NCBI GenBank assembly: GCA_012514975.1
Contig: JAAYZF010000130.1
Location: 1 to 46,042 of the forward strand
DNA from: a bacterium
GTDB taxonomy: Bacteria; Auribacterota; UBA3054; JAAYZF01
DNA length: 46,042 nt
Direction: 5' to 3'
The stretch's first letter is position 1. Each line of letters starts with the position of its first letter. Below, piece after piece: positions 25,017-32,830 of this stretch. The position numbers and the translations under genes are program-made. Under the pieces are notes generated by a model. It was given only the letters and a program-made list of their open reading frames with translations. It was not told where the DNA came from and searched no databases.

Positions 25017-28000
25017 TCAGCGCCGGCAGCGCCGCAGACGCCTTAAGCCCGGCAGGCCAAGCGCCAGGCCGCCAAGCCAGCCGGCCGGCTCGGGAATCGG
25101 CAGGATGATGTCACGCTTCGTGTGGTCATTCACATCGACCGTCACCGTGACCGGCTCGAAATCAGGCGAGGAAACAACGTAGGAGCGTGTGCCTTTGGCA
25201 ACCATCACATCGTAGTAGCCTGCGCCCGAGGCGGCGGTACCCGGCACCGGCATCCGGCCGGCCGCCCACGCGCCGCGCACAGACGCCTGTACGCTGTCGA
25301 CCATTACCGATGCATTCGTGACCGGGATGCCGTTGATGTCGTAGATCTGCCCGTAGACACTCACTTCGCCGCCGTGGATCACGAGATCAAGATTCGTGGT
25401 GCCGGACAACAGGTTGATATCGCCCACCATCGTACGCGTGAACCCGTCCCTGGCCAGCACGACAAGATACTCCCCGTCCGGCACGGCCAGCGGGCCGAAC
25501 GTGCCGTCGCCTGCCGTCACCGCCGACCACCCATTGCCAAAGTCCACCGTCACGTCTGCCACGGGCAGCCCGGACAACTGGCCGCGGACAGTGCCATGCA
25601 CCTCCGCGTTCCCCGCCGACGGCTGGACAGCGATCACTTCGCTGTTCATGTTCATGTTCAGCCGCATGGCACGCACGACGCTGCGCCAGCCGGCCTTCTG
25701 CACACGGACAAGATACTCGTCTCCATCAAGCGGCCAGCTCTCCGGCACCATGCCGTAGCCGAACGCGCCGATGGCATCCGCCTGGACGGGCATGCCGTTG
25801 CCGATAAGCAGCTCCGTCTGCGCATAGGGCAGGCCGACGTACGCGGCAGGCGTGCCCGTAACGATCTGGCCGGCATAGATGTAGCAGGTTGGCAGCAGGT
25901 AGACGTTCTTCGAGTATCGCCCGCCGGGGTCAATATCGATTGTCACATTCTGCCGGTCAAAACGCCGTTTCAACTCGGCAACCTGCGGCCCGGCGCCGGC
26001 ATCAACCAGGAATGCTCCACTGCGGTCCGTGCGGCCCATGTGCGCGTTGCCGGTAAATGTGTTGGTCACCGTCACCTCGACGCCCCACAGGGGCACTCTG
26101 CCTGCAAAGCCCTCGCAGATGACTTGGCCATGCCATCCTGGCACGCGCACGACAAGCGTTGCAAGCGCACTCAGGTACTCCCCGTCGAAAACGGCCAGAT
26201 GGAACCTGTAAGTGCCAGGCTTGTTCAGCGGGTCTGTGGTGACAACCGGATCGTGGAGCCTGCCGGCGGGTATCGCGGGTTTCTGCGGATTGGCAACATC
26301 CTCCCGCCAGTCGAAATAGAGCACCGGATTCGGCTTCATGTCGGGATCGCTCGATGCGCTGCCGTCGAGCGTCACTGTGCAGCCCAGCCCCGGGAGATTT
26401 GTGCTGGCCGCTCCGGAGCCTGCAAGCACCGCGCGCGCCGCGGGTGGTGCGTTGGCCGGATCTATCAGTACGGTCGCCGTGTCCGAGCCGGCCGCGCCAT
26501 GCTGGTCGCGCACCTCGCACGCGGCAACGTAGCTGCCGGCAGCGGCATAGGTGTGTGCGATGACGAAGAGGTTCGACCACGGCGTATCCCAGACCGCGTC
26601 TCCGTCGAAGTTCCAGCGGCATTCATGCGTGTCATGGATGCCCGGGTCGGATACAAGCGCCGCCAGGAACGTGTTGGTGCCTGCGCGGCCGCTGTACGGC
26701 CCGCCAAGCTCGACCGTGGGCGCCACGTTGTACACCGTGAGCAGCGTGCTGTCGGAGGCGGTGTGCGGCGGGCTGTTGCTGTCGCGGACAGTCAGCGTAA
26801 CGTCGCAGACGCCTGCGTCGTATGTATCTGTATAGGTAAAGGCCGCGTTGCTGCTGTCGTAGGGCGTGGCGAAGCCGGCGCCCACTTCCCACCGGTACTG
26901 CAGGCCCTGCCCGAAGGAGCCGACCGCGGTAAACGCCGCAGGCGTTCCCTGGTCGACCACATACGGGCCATTTGCCTCCGCGCAGGCCAGGTTGCCCGCG
27001 GTCGCCTCGACCGTCGCCGTGATGACGATCTTTCCGCCTGTAGACGGCGTGATTGTCACAAAGCCCTCGTACGTGCCGGGAACGAGGGAAGAGCGGTTGG
27101 CAAGGAGGAGCACGCCCACGTTGTCCATGGCGACAGTGCCGCCCGGCGGCCACACGGAGAGCCACGATCCGCCCTGGCTGACGGCGGTGGTGAAGCCGTA
27201 TGAGCCGGCGCCCGCGTTGCCGCAATAGGCAAACCGCGTCGAGTGGTTCGTCGAGAAATCAAGATGCGTCGGCCAGACCGTCGGGACGGGAAGGGGGTCG
27301 GCGCCACTGTAGGCATCCAGGGCAACTTCCTCGGGCGTCAGCACCCGGTCCCAGATCTTCACCTCGTCTACTTGTCCTTGGAGATAGCCCCAGCCCCACG
27401 AATTGAAACCGCCGATTGTGACCTGTTCGTCGTTCGTGATGATCGTTGCCGTCGGCCAGTTGGTCTCCGCGCAGGCAAGCCCGTTGGTGTAGACAATTAA
27501 CGATAGAGGCGTCATGCAAACGGCGATATGGGTCCATGCGGTACGCCCTATGCGTGGTGCGTCTATCGAGTACTCAGAACTGCCGCTGCCGTTCGCTACC
27601 GCCACATAGATGCCGTTATCCGGAATCAGGTGAACGTACCATCCGGAAAAGCGGTTCAACCACTTGCCGAGCACCCGGTTCATGCCACTCGGAGCGTCGG
27701 AAGTCGGTGTCTTGAGCCAGAGGCTCACCGTTGCATTTGAGCTGCTGAACGCTTCATGGTGCGGCACTGATATGTAGTCGTCCAGCCCGTCGAAGCTGAA
27801 GCATCCGCCTTTTACGCCCGCCGGGCTCCACGTGGCGCCGAAGTTCGTGCCGGCATGCCCGTGGCCGGTCGCATCATGCACGGTTGACGACGGGGTGTCA
27901 AAAGGCCAATGTGCAATGAGCCCCTGCGACAGGTCCCCCTCCGCGCTCGCCGCGGCAAGAAGCCACACGCCAAGGCCTGTGACCGCACATGCCGTACCCC

Positions 28001-28022
28001 GCCCGCATCTGAGTATCCCCAT
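25017..28022 (-). CDS. Large PEP-CTERM surface protein with LamG, BACON/Ig-like and PKD domains
   Basis: A 1001-residue protein. The ATG at 28022 has GAGG five bases upstream and is preferred to 28046. Seen: a signal peptide; a LamG/concanavalin-like domain (about 35-240: LIAHWPFDTPSSTVHDATG, FDGLDDYISVPH, QVDEVKIWDRVLTPEEV); a BACON-like domain (WPTHLDFSTNHSTRFAY, GGSWLSVWPPGG); PKD repeats (ANGPYVVDQGTPAAFTAVGS, GGPYSGRAG); regulatory-like beta modules; and a C-terminal PEP-CTERM tail (PIPEPAGWLGGLALGLPGLRR). It is a likely saccharide- or surface-binding adhesin displayed through an exosortase system. CHAT follows after 38 bases. Its C-terminal half resembles that of the 19080-21572 protein. 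Confidence 0.87.
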   Translation of the reverse strand: MGILRCGRGTACAVTGLGVWLLAAASAEGDLSQGLIAHWPFDTPSSTVHDATGHGHAGTNFGATWSPAGVKGGCFSFDGLDDYISVPHHEAFSSSNATVSLWLKTPTSDAPSGMNRVLGKWLNRFSGWYVHLIPDNGIYVAVANGSGSSEYSIDAPRIGRTAWTHIAVCMTPLSLIVYTNGLACAETNWPTATIITNDEQVTIGGFNSWGWGYLQGQVDEVKIWDRVLTPEEVALDAYSGADPLPVPTVWPTHLDFSTNHSTRFAYCGNAGAGSYGFTTAVSQGGSWLSVWPPGGTVAMDNVGVLLLANRSSLVPGTYEGFVTITPSTGGKIVITATVEATAGNLACAEANGPYVVDQGTPAAFTAVGSFGQGLQYRWEVGAGFATPYDSSNAAFTYTDTYDAGVCDVTLTVRDSNSPPHTASDSTLLTVYNVAPTVELGGPYSGRAGTNTFLAALVSDPGIHDTHECRWNFDGDAVWDTPWSNLFVIAHTYAAAGSYVAACEVRDQHGAAGSDTATVLIDPANAPPAARAVLAGSGAASTNLPGLGCTVTLDGSASSDPDMKPNPVLYFDWREDVANPQKPAIPAGRLHDPVVTTDPLNKPGTYRFHLAVFDGEYLSALATLVVRVPGWHGQVICEGFAGRVPLWGVEVTVTNTFTGNAHMGRTDRSGAFLVDAGAGPQVAELKRRFDRQNVTIDIDPGGRYSKNVYLLPTCYIYAGQIVTGTPAAYVGLPYAQTELLIGNGMPVQADAIGAFGYGMVPESWPLDGDEYLVRVQKAGWRSVVRAMRLNMNMNSEVIAVQPSAGNAEVHGTVRGQLSGLPVADVTVDFGNGWSAVTAGDGTFGPLAVPDGEYLVVLARDGFTRTMVGDINLLSGTTNLDLVIHGGEVSVYGQIYDINGIPVTNASVMVDSVQASVRGAWAAGRMPVPGTAASGAGYYDVMVAKGTRSYVVSSPDFEPVTVTVDVNDHTKRDIILPIPEPAGWLGGLALGLPGLRRLRRCRR

Positions 28023-28133
28023 GGCAACCTCGTGTGTTGCGTACAAAACGGAACGGACGGCACGCGCTAATCAACGGTGCCGGCCGGCCTCCCTCGCGCA
28101 AACGTCATCGCTCACATATGCTGATCCAACTCG

Positions 28134-28640
28134 TCAGTTAACTGCGTCACCGGGTGACGCATTCGTTGCGCCTGCCGGTTCGTTCGTTTCCGTGCAAGGG
28201 GCATGCACACCGCGGAATACAAGCGGCGCAGTCTCGTCGCCCCTGTTGCTGCCCGGCCGCGCGTCCATGCCATGCCAGCATGCGAAATACAGCGCGGCCA
28301 TGCAAAGGCATGCGGCTGCTGCCACGGCCGCAATGCCCCATGGCCGCCTGATCGAGTGTATCACGCCCTGCGTTGCCAGAACCACCTGCTGGAACAGGGG
28401 AACCCGGGGAATCCCCAGCGAATCCGCCGGCGCAGCCTCAAGCGCCCGCACCAGCTCCGCCACGTCAGGACGGGCGCTGCACAGGGCCGCAAGGCGCTCT
28501 TCCTCGTCAGGCGTGCTGACGCCCTCGACATGCCGGCTGACGAGCAGATAATCGACTCCCTCGATGTGCGAGGCCGTTGCCCGTTCCCTGGCTGATGCAA
28601 AGAGCCTGTCAAGCCTGCTCTGTACCGTTTTGTCGTCCAT
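28134..28640 (-). CDS. Putative anti-sigma factor, single-pass membrane protein
   Basis: A 168-residue protein from the ATG at 28640. Seen: a cytoplasmic N-terminal half (about 1-95: DDKTVQSRLDRLFASARE, DYLLVSRHVEGVSTPDEEERL, a ratio of charged residues typical of sigma-binding domains), one membrane helix (about 111-132: WGIAAVAAAACLCMAALYF), and a short periplasmic tail. No ZAS (HxxxCxxC) zinc motif is present, so it is not a ZAS-type anti-sigma. It directly follows the sigma gene (81-base gap), the usual order. The role is inferred from position and topology. Confidence 0.7.
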   Translation of the reverse strand: MDDKTVQSRLDRLFASARERATASHIEGVDYLLVSRHVEGVSTPDEEERLAALCSARPDVAELVRALEAAPADSLGIPRVPLFQQVVLATQGVIHSIRRPWGIAAVAAAACLCMAALYFACWHGMDARPGSNRGDETAPLVFRGVHAPCTETNEPAGATNASPGDAVN

Positions 28641-28721
28641 GATCAACCTTCCTTGGCTGCTATATCCTCTCTCATAAGTATATACGCACGCCAAGGGGAT
28701 TTGGTGCACGAAACCGGCAGG

Positions 28722-29336
28722 TCAGTCTGTCAGACACCGCCGCAACTTCGCATGAACAGCCCTTAATTCACGGTTTATCTGGAGGCGGCTGCGCCGCAGA
28801 ATCGCGCCGATTTCGCCCTGGGTGAGCCGGTCATAGTGATATAGCTTCACGAGCAGCTTCTCATGGGAATCAAGACGGTCCAGCGCCGCCGCAAGTGCCC
28901 GCTCGTCCTCCGCAAGGCACACTTGCTCCGCCACCGACACCGTGAAGCCCTCGTCGGCGGCGATGCCGTGCGTCAGGGTGTCAGCAGGGCTGCCGAGAAG
29001 TGCGGGCCGGGCTGCGCGCCGACGCATCCGGTCGATGAGCATGTGGCGGAAGACCACGGAAAGAAAGGTCGTGAGACACACGCTGCCATCATACCGGCTG
29101 AGCACGCCGGCATCGCCGGGCGCGGCGCCCATGAGCCTGACGACGAAATCCGAGAACACGTCGTCCAGTTCCTCAGGGCAGTTGTGCTGCTGTGCAAGAA
29201 TGGCGCACATGGGGCGGACGCGGCGGAGCAGCGCCGTCCATGCCCGGTTGTCGCGGCGCACGCACGCCTTCGAGAGACGCAAGTCCTCGGGATGGCGAAC
29301 GGGGTGCGTCGCATGTTCACCGCTGCTCACACTCAT
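28722..29336 (-). CDS. ECF-type RNA polymerase sigma factor
   Basis: A 204-residue protein with AGGA eight bases before the ATG at 29336. Seen: sigma region 2 (about 20-110: LSKACVRRDNRAWTALLRRV, EELDDVFSDFVVRL, LTTFLSVVFRHMLIDRMRRR) and region 4 (about 145-204: LDRLDSHEKLLVKLYHYD, LTQGEIGAILRRSRLQINREL), with the regions 2 and 4 only that define ECF sigma factors. The linker is longer than in simple ECFs. Layout resembles the Rhodopirellula/Verrucomicrobium-type ECF group. It probably directs transcription of the downstream surface-protein genes and perhaps itself. Confidence 0.88.
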   Translation of the reverse strand: MSVSSGEHATHPVRHPEDLRLSKACVRRDNRAWTALLRRVRPMCAILAQQHNCPEELDDVFSDFVVRLMGAAPGDAGVLSRYDGSVCLTTFLSVVFRHMLIDRMRRRAARPALLGSPADTLTHGIAADEGFTVSVAEQVCLAEDERALAAALDRLDSHEKLLVKLYHYDRLTQGEIGAILRRSRLQINRELRAVHAKLRRCLTD

Positions 29337-29368
29337 CCATGACGTCCTGCAACATACAGCGCTTTACA

Positions 29369-29392
29369 CGGCGGCCGTAAGCACAGCCGCCG
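29369..29392 (-). other. Hairpin in the sigma-gene 5' leader
   Basis: CGGCGGC and GCCGCCG arms (29369-29375 and 29386-29392) form a 7-bp stem with a 10-base loop within the predicted 113-base leader of the sigma gene. No T-run follows. Function unknown. Confidence 0.4.
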
Positions 29393-29455
29393 CATGCGTG
29401 TCCCCTGTCCGTCATCGAATGTGTCTGTCGAGTGGCGCTCGTCTGACGCGTTCCC

Positions 29456-29484
29456 ATGATAGCACTTTCGGCCGTGCACGTCAA
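29456..29484 (-). promoter_or_regulatory. Promoter of the ECF sigma operon
   Basis: On the minus strand: -35 TTGACG (29484-29479), 17-base spacer, -10 TATCAT (29461-29456). The predicted start near 29449 leaves a leader of about 113 bases before the sigma ATG. It looks like a housekeeping promoter, not an ECF-type one. Confidence 0.65.
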
Positions 29485-29529
29485 GATGCCGCGATGAATC
29501 TGTCTGGGCGGGCGTGATCGGGCACGCAT

Positions 29530-29558
29530 TTGCGTTTCCGGGGTGCTTTTGGTATACT
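29530..29558 (+). promoter_or_regulatory. Promoter of the rplY-pth-rpsF-rpsR-rplI operon
   Basis: -35 TTGCGT (29530-29535), 17-base spacer, -10 TATACT (29553-29558). The start near 29565 leaves a structured leader of about 160 bases. Confidence 0.65.
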
Positions 29559-29570
29559 GAGTGCCGATGC

Positions 29571-29636
29571 GATGACGCACCCCTCACGGGCGCCGGTTGC
29601 GCATGGGACGCAACCTGAATGAACCGAGGCGTCATC
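29571..29636 (+). ncRNA. Structured 5' leader element upstream of rplY (candidate ribosomal-protein autoregulatory RNA)
   Basis: The outer stem is GATGACGC (29571-29578) with GCGTCATC (29629-29636). Inside it is a perfect 7-bp hairpin GGTTGCG/CGCAACC (29595-29601, 29609-29615). The 3' internal strand carries an unpaired GAACCGAG just before the outer stem. An unpaired CCG beside such a stem recalls the S6:S18 leader recognised by the rpsF/rpsR products, and both genes lie in this operon. That match is from memory and is tentative. Confidence 0.4.
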
Positions 29637-29674
29637 AAGCACACAGTTGATAAGGAATCTGACGCATGTATGTT

Positions 29675-29701
29675 GCGTGCGGCGCTCCGTGCGCCGCGCG
29701 T
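29675..29701 (+). other. GC-rich hairpin just upstream of rplY
   Basis: GCGGCGC (29679-29685) and GCGCCGC (29691-29697) form a perfect 7-bp core that extends outward by wobble pairs. It ends 13 bases before the AGGA ribosome site of rplY and could affect access to it. No T-run follows. Confidence 0.4.
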
Positions 29702-29726
29702 CTAACCGCCATCAGGAATGCCTGTC

Positions 29727-30425
29727 ATGGAACAAGCAGCTATTGCAGCCCAATTGCGCAAGGAAACCGGGACGAGCGCGTGCCGCCGCCTGCGCCGCAG
29801 CGACCGCATCCCCGCCGTGCTCTACGGACGCGGGAATGTCAAGAACCTGTCCGTCCAGTCGCGCGACTTCGTCACCTTCATGCATCACCTTCGCTCCGAG
29901 CACGCCGTGGTGCAGCTCGCCGTGGAGAACGAAGGCGCCAGCCTTAACGTCCTCATCAAGGACATCCAGCGCAGCAAGGTCACTCACGACATCATTCATG
30001 TCGATTTCCTCGAAGTCGACCTCGAACAGGTCGTCACCATCAGCGTGCCGCTCGAATTCCAGGGCGAGCCGGACGGCGTGAAGAATTTCGGCGGCGTGCT
30101 CGAACCGCTGCTCCGCGACGTCGAAGTCCAGTGCAAGGCGAAGGAAATCCCCGACCTCGTTACGGTCGACGTGTCGGCCCTGCGCATTCACGACGTCATC
30201 CATATCAGCGAGCTGCCGCAGATGCAGGGCGTCGTCTACACGGGCGACCCGGGCACGCCGGTGGTGACCGTTGCGCCGCCGACAGTCATCGCCGAGCCGA
30301 CGCCGGCAGCAGAAGGCGCCGCGCCGGCCGAGCCGGTCGAACCGGAAGTCATTGGCCGCGCGAAGAAGGAAGAAGAGGAGGAAGAGGAAGGCGCCGCCAA
30401 GGAAGAGAAGAAGGAGAAGAAGTGA
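29727..30425 (+). CDS. rplY: Ribosomal protein L25 (CTC family)
   Basis: A 232-residue protein. The ATG at 29727 has AGGA nine bases upstream; the ATG at 29718 is too close to it. Seen: the L25 N-terminal 5S rRNA-binding domain (GTSACRRLRRSDRIPAVLYG, about 15-35), DIIHVDFLEVDL near the end of that domain, the second beta domain of the CTC/TL5 form (PLEFQGEPDGVKNFGG, IPDLVTVDVSALRIHD), and a long Ala/Pro then Glu/Lys-rich tail. It binds 5S rRNA in the large subunit. Its stop overlaps the GTG start of pth. Confidence 0.93.
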   Translation: MEQAAIAAQLRKETGTSACRRLRRSDRIPAVLYGRGNVKNLSVQSRDFVTFMHHLRSEHAVVQLAVENEGASLNVLIKDIQRSKVTHDIIHVDFLEVDLEQVVTISVPLEFQGEPDGVKNFGGVLEPLLRDVEVQCKAKEIPDLVTVDVSALRIHDVIHISELPQMQGVVYTGDPGTPVVTVAPPTVIAEPTPAAEGAAPAEPVEPEVIGRAKKEEEEEEEGAAKEEKKEKK

Positions 30426-30991
30426 TCCGTTGGGTGGTTGGCCTGGGCAACCCGGGACGCGCCTATGCCGGCACGCGGCATAACATGGGGTTCCGCGTTC
30501 TCGATGAGCTTGCCCGGCGCGCTGCCACCCGATGGCACAAAGGGCTCTTTCGCAACTACTGGTGGTGCGAGATCAACGACCCGCGACCCGCATTCTGCTG
30601 CAAGCCGGCAACGTACATGAACCGCAGCGGCGAAGCAGTCAGGGCCGTGATGGCCAAACGCGGGTACGGGCCGGATGACGTGCTCGTGGTGTGCGACGAC
30701 GTCAGCCTTCCGCTGGGCGCCCTGCGCCTGCGCCCCGGCGGCAGCGCAGGCGGGCACAACGGCCTCAAATCGATCATCGCCGCCACTGGCACCGACCGCT
30801 TCGCGCGTCTGCGCCTCGGCGTCGGCCAGCCCGAGGGAGGGCTGGTGGCATACGTCCTCAGCGCGTTCAGGCCGGACGAGCAGCCGCTGGCGGAGAAACT
30901 TGTGGCCGCGGGCGCGGATGCCGTGCGTCTCGCCCTCTCGGAAACATGGGAAACAGCAGTCAGAAACATAAACAGGAGGATACAGCTGTGA
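30422..30991 (+). CDS. pth: Peptidyl-tRNA hydrolase
   Basis: A 189-residue protein with a GTG start at 30422, inside the rplY stop (GTGA). Seen: VGLGNPGRAYAGTRHNMGF (catalytic His in TRHN, about residue 20), KPATYMNRSG, and DDVSLPLGALRLRPGGSAGGHNGLKSI (catalytic Asp and the GGHNG loop). It releases peptides from prematurely dissociated peptidyl-tRNA. The rplY-pth order is common in bacteria. Its stop again overlaps the GTG start of rpsF. Confidence 0.96.
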   Translation: MIRWVVGLGNPGRAYAGTRHNMGFRVLDELARRAATRWHKGLFRNYWWCEINDPRPAFCCKPATYMNRSGEAVRAVMAKRGYGPDDVLVVCDDVSLPLGALRLRPGGSAGGHNGLKSIIAATGTDRFARLRLGVGQPEGGLVAYVLSAFRPDEQPLAEKLVAAGADAVRLALSETWETAVRNINRRIQL

Positions 30992-31272
30992 AGACCTACG
31001 AAGGATTGTTCATCATCGAGCCGGATGCGGCAAGCGAACGCTTTGACCAGGTCAAGACCGCCCTGGCGCAGGATATCGAACGGTACAAGGGCAGCGTGAC
31101 CAAGGCCGAGGAGCTCGGGCAGAGCACCTTGAGCTACCCGATCAAACACTGCACCGAAGGCTTCTACTACCTGCTCGAGTTCACGGTCGACCCGGCTGCG
31201 CTGACGGACATCCGCAACCGCTACCGGCTGAACAGCGACGTGCTGCGCTGCCTGATCACGGCGCGCGGCTAA
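30988..31272 (+). CDS. rpsF: Ribosomal protein S6
   Basis: A 94-residue protein with a GTG start at 30988 and a strong AGGAGGA ribosome site seven bases upstream. Seen: KTYEGLFIIEPDA, a helical KTALAQDIERYKG, then GQSTLSYPIKHCTEGFYYLLEF and LNSDVLRCLIT, the full S6 ferredoxin-like fold. It binds 16S rRNA with S18. The lipoprotein gene separates it from rpsR, where other bacteria often have ssb or priB. Confidence 0.95.
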   Translation: MKTYEGLFIIEPDAASERFDQVKTALAQDIERYKGSVTKAEELGQSTLSYPIKHCTEGFYYLLEFTVDPAALTDIRNRYRLNSDVLRCLITARG

Positions 31273-31291
31273 TCCCAACGTGCGAGGCCTC

Positions 31292-32074
31292 ATGAACCCC
31301 CTGGCATCTCTCGTGCCGTGTGCAGGGCTGGCGCTCGCGCTGCTCCCGCTCGCCGGGTGTTCGTCCTACACCTACCAGGCGCAGGAATGGCGCGTCACAG
31401 CCGTCGGCGACGACGCCCAGGTCAGCGTTCGCTACACCGGCATCGGCGCCGCCACCACCAACCCGGTCGAACGCGCAGAAGCGCTTGACAAGGTGGAACA
31501 GCTGGCCGCGGATGTCCATCCGTCCAGCCCGCTCACGCCGTCTCTCAGGAACGTCACCCGCAAAGTGTACGTCGAGGGCAATTCGCTGATCATCGAGGAG
31601 ACCGGCACGCGGAGCAATCCGCTCTCGTGGCTCCAGCAGCTCAACATGGCGAACGACCTCTCGGTGCGCAGCGAGCACATCGTGCTCAAGGACATCGGCG
31701 AAGACCGCATCGTCCTTGCCAGCAATGGCCGCGTGCTGGATGAGGATACCTACACCCGCCTCTTCCGGAACACCAGGATGCCCGTCAACCTCGGCACCGA
31801 TACACGCTGGATGCGCGAAGGCGAAACGCGCCCGGACGAGATCGCCCAGGATGAAACGCTCCAGGTGATCGTCTGGCCGCGCGAAGCGCGGATGTTCTAC
31901 TGGAAACTCAGCTCGCCGTCGTACAAGGACTACCGCCCCTGGTATTCATTGGCGCCGGATTACCTCGCGCACAGACAGGTGCATGCCGCGGTTGACACAC
32001 CGCCGGCCGAGGACGAAGGCGAACCGCCGGCCGGAACTGCCGCCGGGGCGCCCGCGCCCGCCACCGCACAATAA
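31292..32074 (+). CDS. Putative lipoprotein inside the rpsF-rpsR operon
   Basis: A 260-residue protein. The ATG at 31292 has GAGG four bases upstream; a GTG at 31280 is an alternative. Seen: a lipoprotein signal peptide with lipobox LAGC (Cys about residue 23), then a soluble domain with [51 protein letters not shown]-like beta strands and a [12 protein letters not shown] segment, and an Ala/Pro-rich C-terminus. I recognise no family. It is probably outer- or inner-membrane-anchored and facing the periplasm. It sits between two ribosomal protein genes that normally flank ssb or priB, which is unusual. Confidence 0.8.
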   Translation: MNPLASLVPCAGLALALLPLAGCSSYTYQAQEWRVTAVGDDAQVSVRYTGIGAATTNPVERAEALDKVEQLAADVHPSSPLTPSLRNVTRKVYVEGNSLIIEETGTRSNPLSWLQQLNMANDLSVRSEHIVLKDIGEDRIVLASNGRVLDEDTYTRLFRNTRMPVNLGTDTRWMREGETRPDEIAQDETLQVIVWPREARMFYWKLSSPSYKDYRPWYSLAPDYLAHRQVHAAVDTPPAEDEGEPPAGTAAGAPAPATAQ

Positions 32075-32106
32075 TCAACCGTTTAATCACTGACCATCAG
32101 CTTTCC

Positions 32107-32355
32107 ATGGCTACACAATCACGACCACGCCGCCTCGAACGCAGTTGCGCCTTCTGCGAAGACAAATCGCTGAAGATAGACTACAAGAACACCGAACAGC
32201 TCAAAGCCTACGTCTCCGATTACGGCCGGATCACTCCGCGCTACCTCAACGGGAACTGCGCGCGCCACCAGCGCATGATCTCAAAGGCCATCAAGCTCGC
32301 CCGTTTCATGGCGCTGCTTCCGTACGTCGGTTCACTGTCGGGCGACGAGCAATAA
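32107..32355 (+). CDS. rpsR: Ribosomal protein S18
   Basis: An 82-residue protein of normal size. Seen: SCAFCED (CxxC), [34 protein letters not shown] and the [14 protein letters not shown] tail. CxxC together with CARH gives four potential zinc ligands, the zinc-bound (C+) form of S18. It binds S6 and 16S rRNA in the platform of the small subunit. Confidence 0.95.
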   Translation: MATQSRPRRLERSCAFCEDKSLKIDYKNTEQLKAYVSDYGRITPRYLNGNCARHQRMISKAIKLARFMALLPYVGSLSGDEQ

Positions 32356-32365
32356 GGAGCCATCC

Positions 32366-32809
32366 ATGGACGTCATTCTTCGTCACGACATACCCAAGTT
32401 GGGCAAGGCCGGCCAGGCGGTCAAAGTCGCCCCCGGCTATGCCAGAAACTACCTCCTGCCAAAGGGGCTTGCCGAGGCAGCCAGCAAGGAGAATCTCGCG
32501 CGCATCGAAGCCGAGCTCCGCCGCCGCGTCGTCGCGGAGGCAAAGGAGCGCGAGGAATGCCAGGTCCTCGCCACCCGCCTCGCCGAAATCTCCGTCACGA
32601 TCCCGCGCAAAGCCGGTGAGGACGACAAGCTCTACGGCTCCGTCACGAACGCCGACATCGCCAAGGCGCTCGAAGCGGAAGGCGTGGTGATCGACCGGCG
32701 GAAGATCGTCGTCGAGCCCGCCATCAAGCAGCTCGGCGTCTTCTCGGTCAGCGTTGCACTGCACGCGGAGATCACTGCCACCGTCCGTGTCTGGGTGGTG
32801 CGCGAGTAG
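32366..32809 (+). CDS. rplI: Ribosomal protein L9
   Basis: A 147-residue protein with AAGGAG six bases upstream of the ATG. Seen: MDVILRHDIPKLGKAGQAVKVAPGYARNYLLPKGLA (N-terminal domain), the long connecting helix rich in Ala/Glu/Arg, and a C-terminal domain with KLYGSVTNADIAKALEAEG and a V-x-V-x-HAEI strand. It binds domain V of 23S rRNA at the base of the L1 stalk. rpsR-rplI-dnaB is a widespread gene order. Confidence 0.97.
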   Translation: MDVILRHDIPKLGKAGQAVKVAPGYARNYLLPKGLAEAASKENLARIEAELRRRVVAEAKEREECQVLATRLAEISVTIPRKAGEDDKLYGSVTNADIAKALEAEGVVIDRRKIVVEPAIKQLGVFSVSVALHAEITATVRVWVVRE

Positions 32810-32830
32810 CCCCTGCTGTCCGCGGCGGTC

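Noticed and set aside
22507-25182. Very long plus-strand frame opposite the CHAT gene
   Set aside because: Arg/Ala/His-rich, no domain signature, and fully antisense to the TPR-CHAT protein whose repeats and catalytic residues are unmistakable.
25122-27203. Long plus-strand frame opposite the LamG PEP-CTERM gene
   Set aside because: Shadow of a gene with signal peptide, LamG/PKD modules and sorting tail; no ribosome site or motif on the plus strand.
29590-29620. Resemblance of GGGACGCAA in the rplY leader to the GEMM (cyclic di-GMP) riboswitch
   Set aside because: Only a short stretch matches; the flanking stems and the second GEMM domain are absent, and the bases lie in a simple hairpin.
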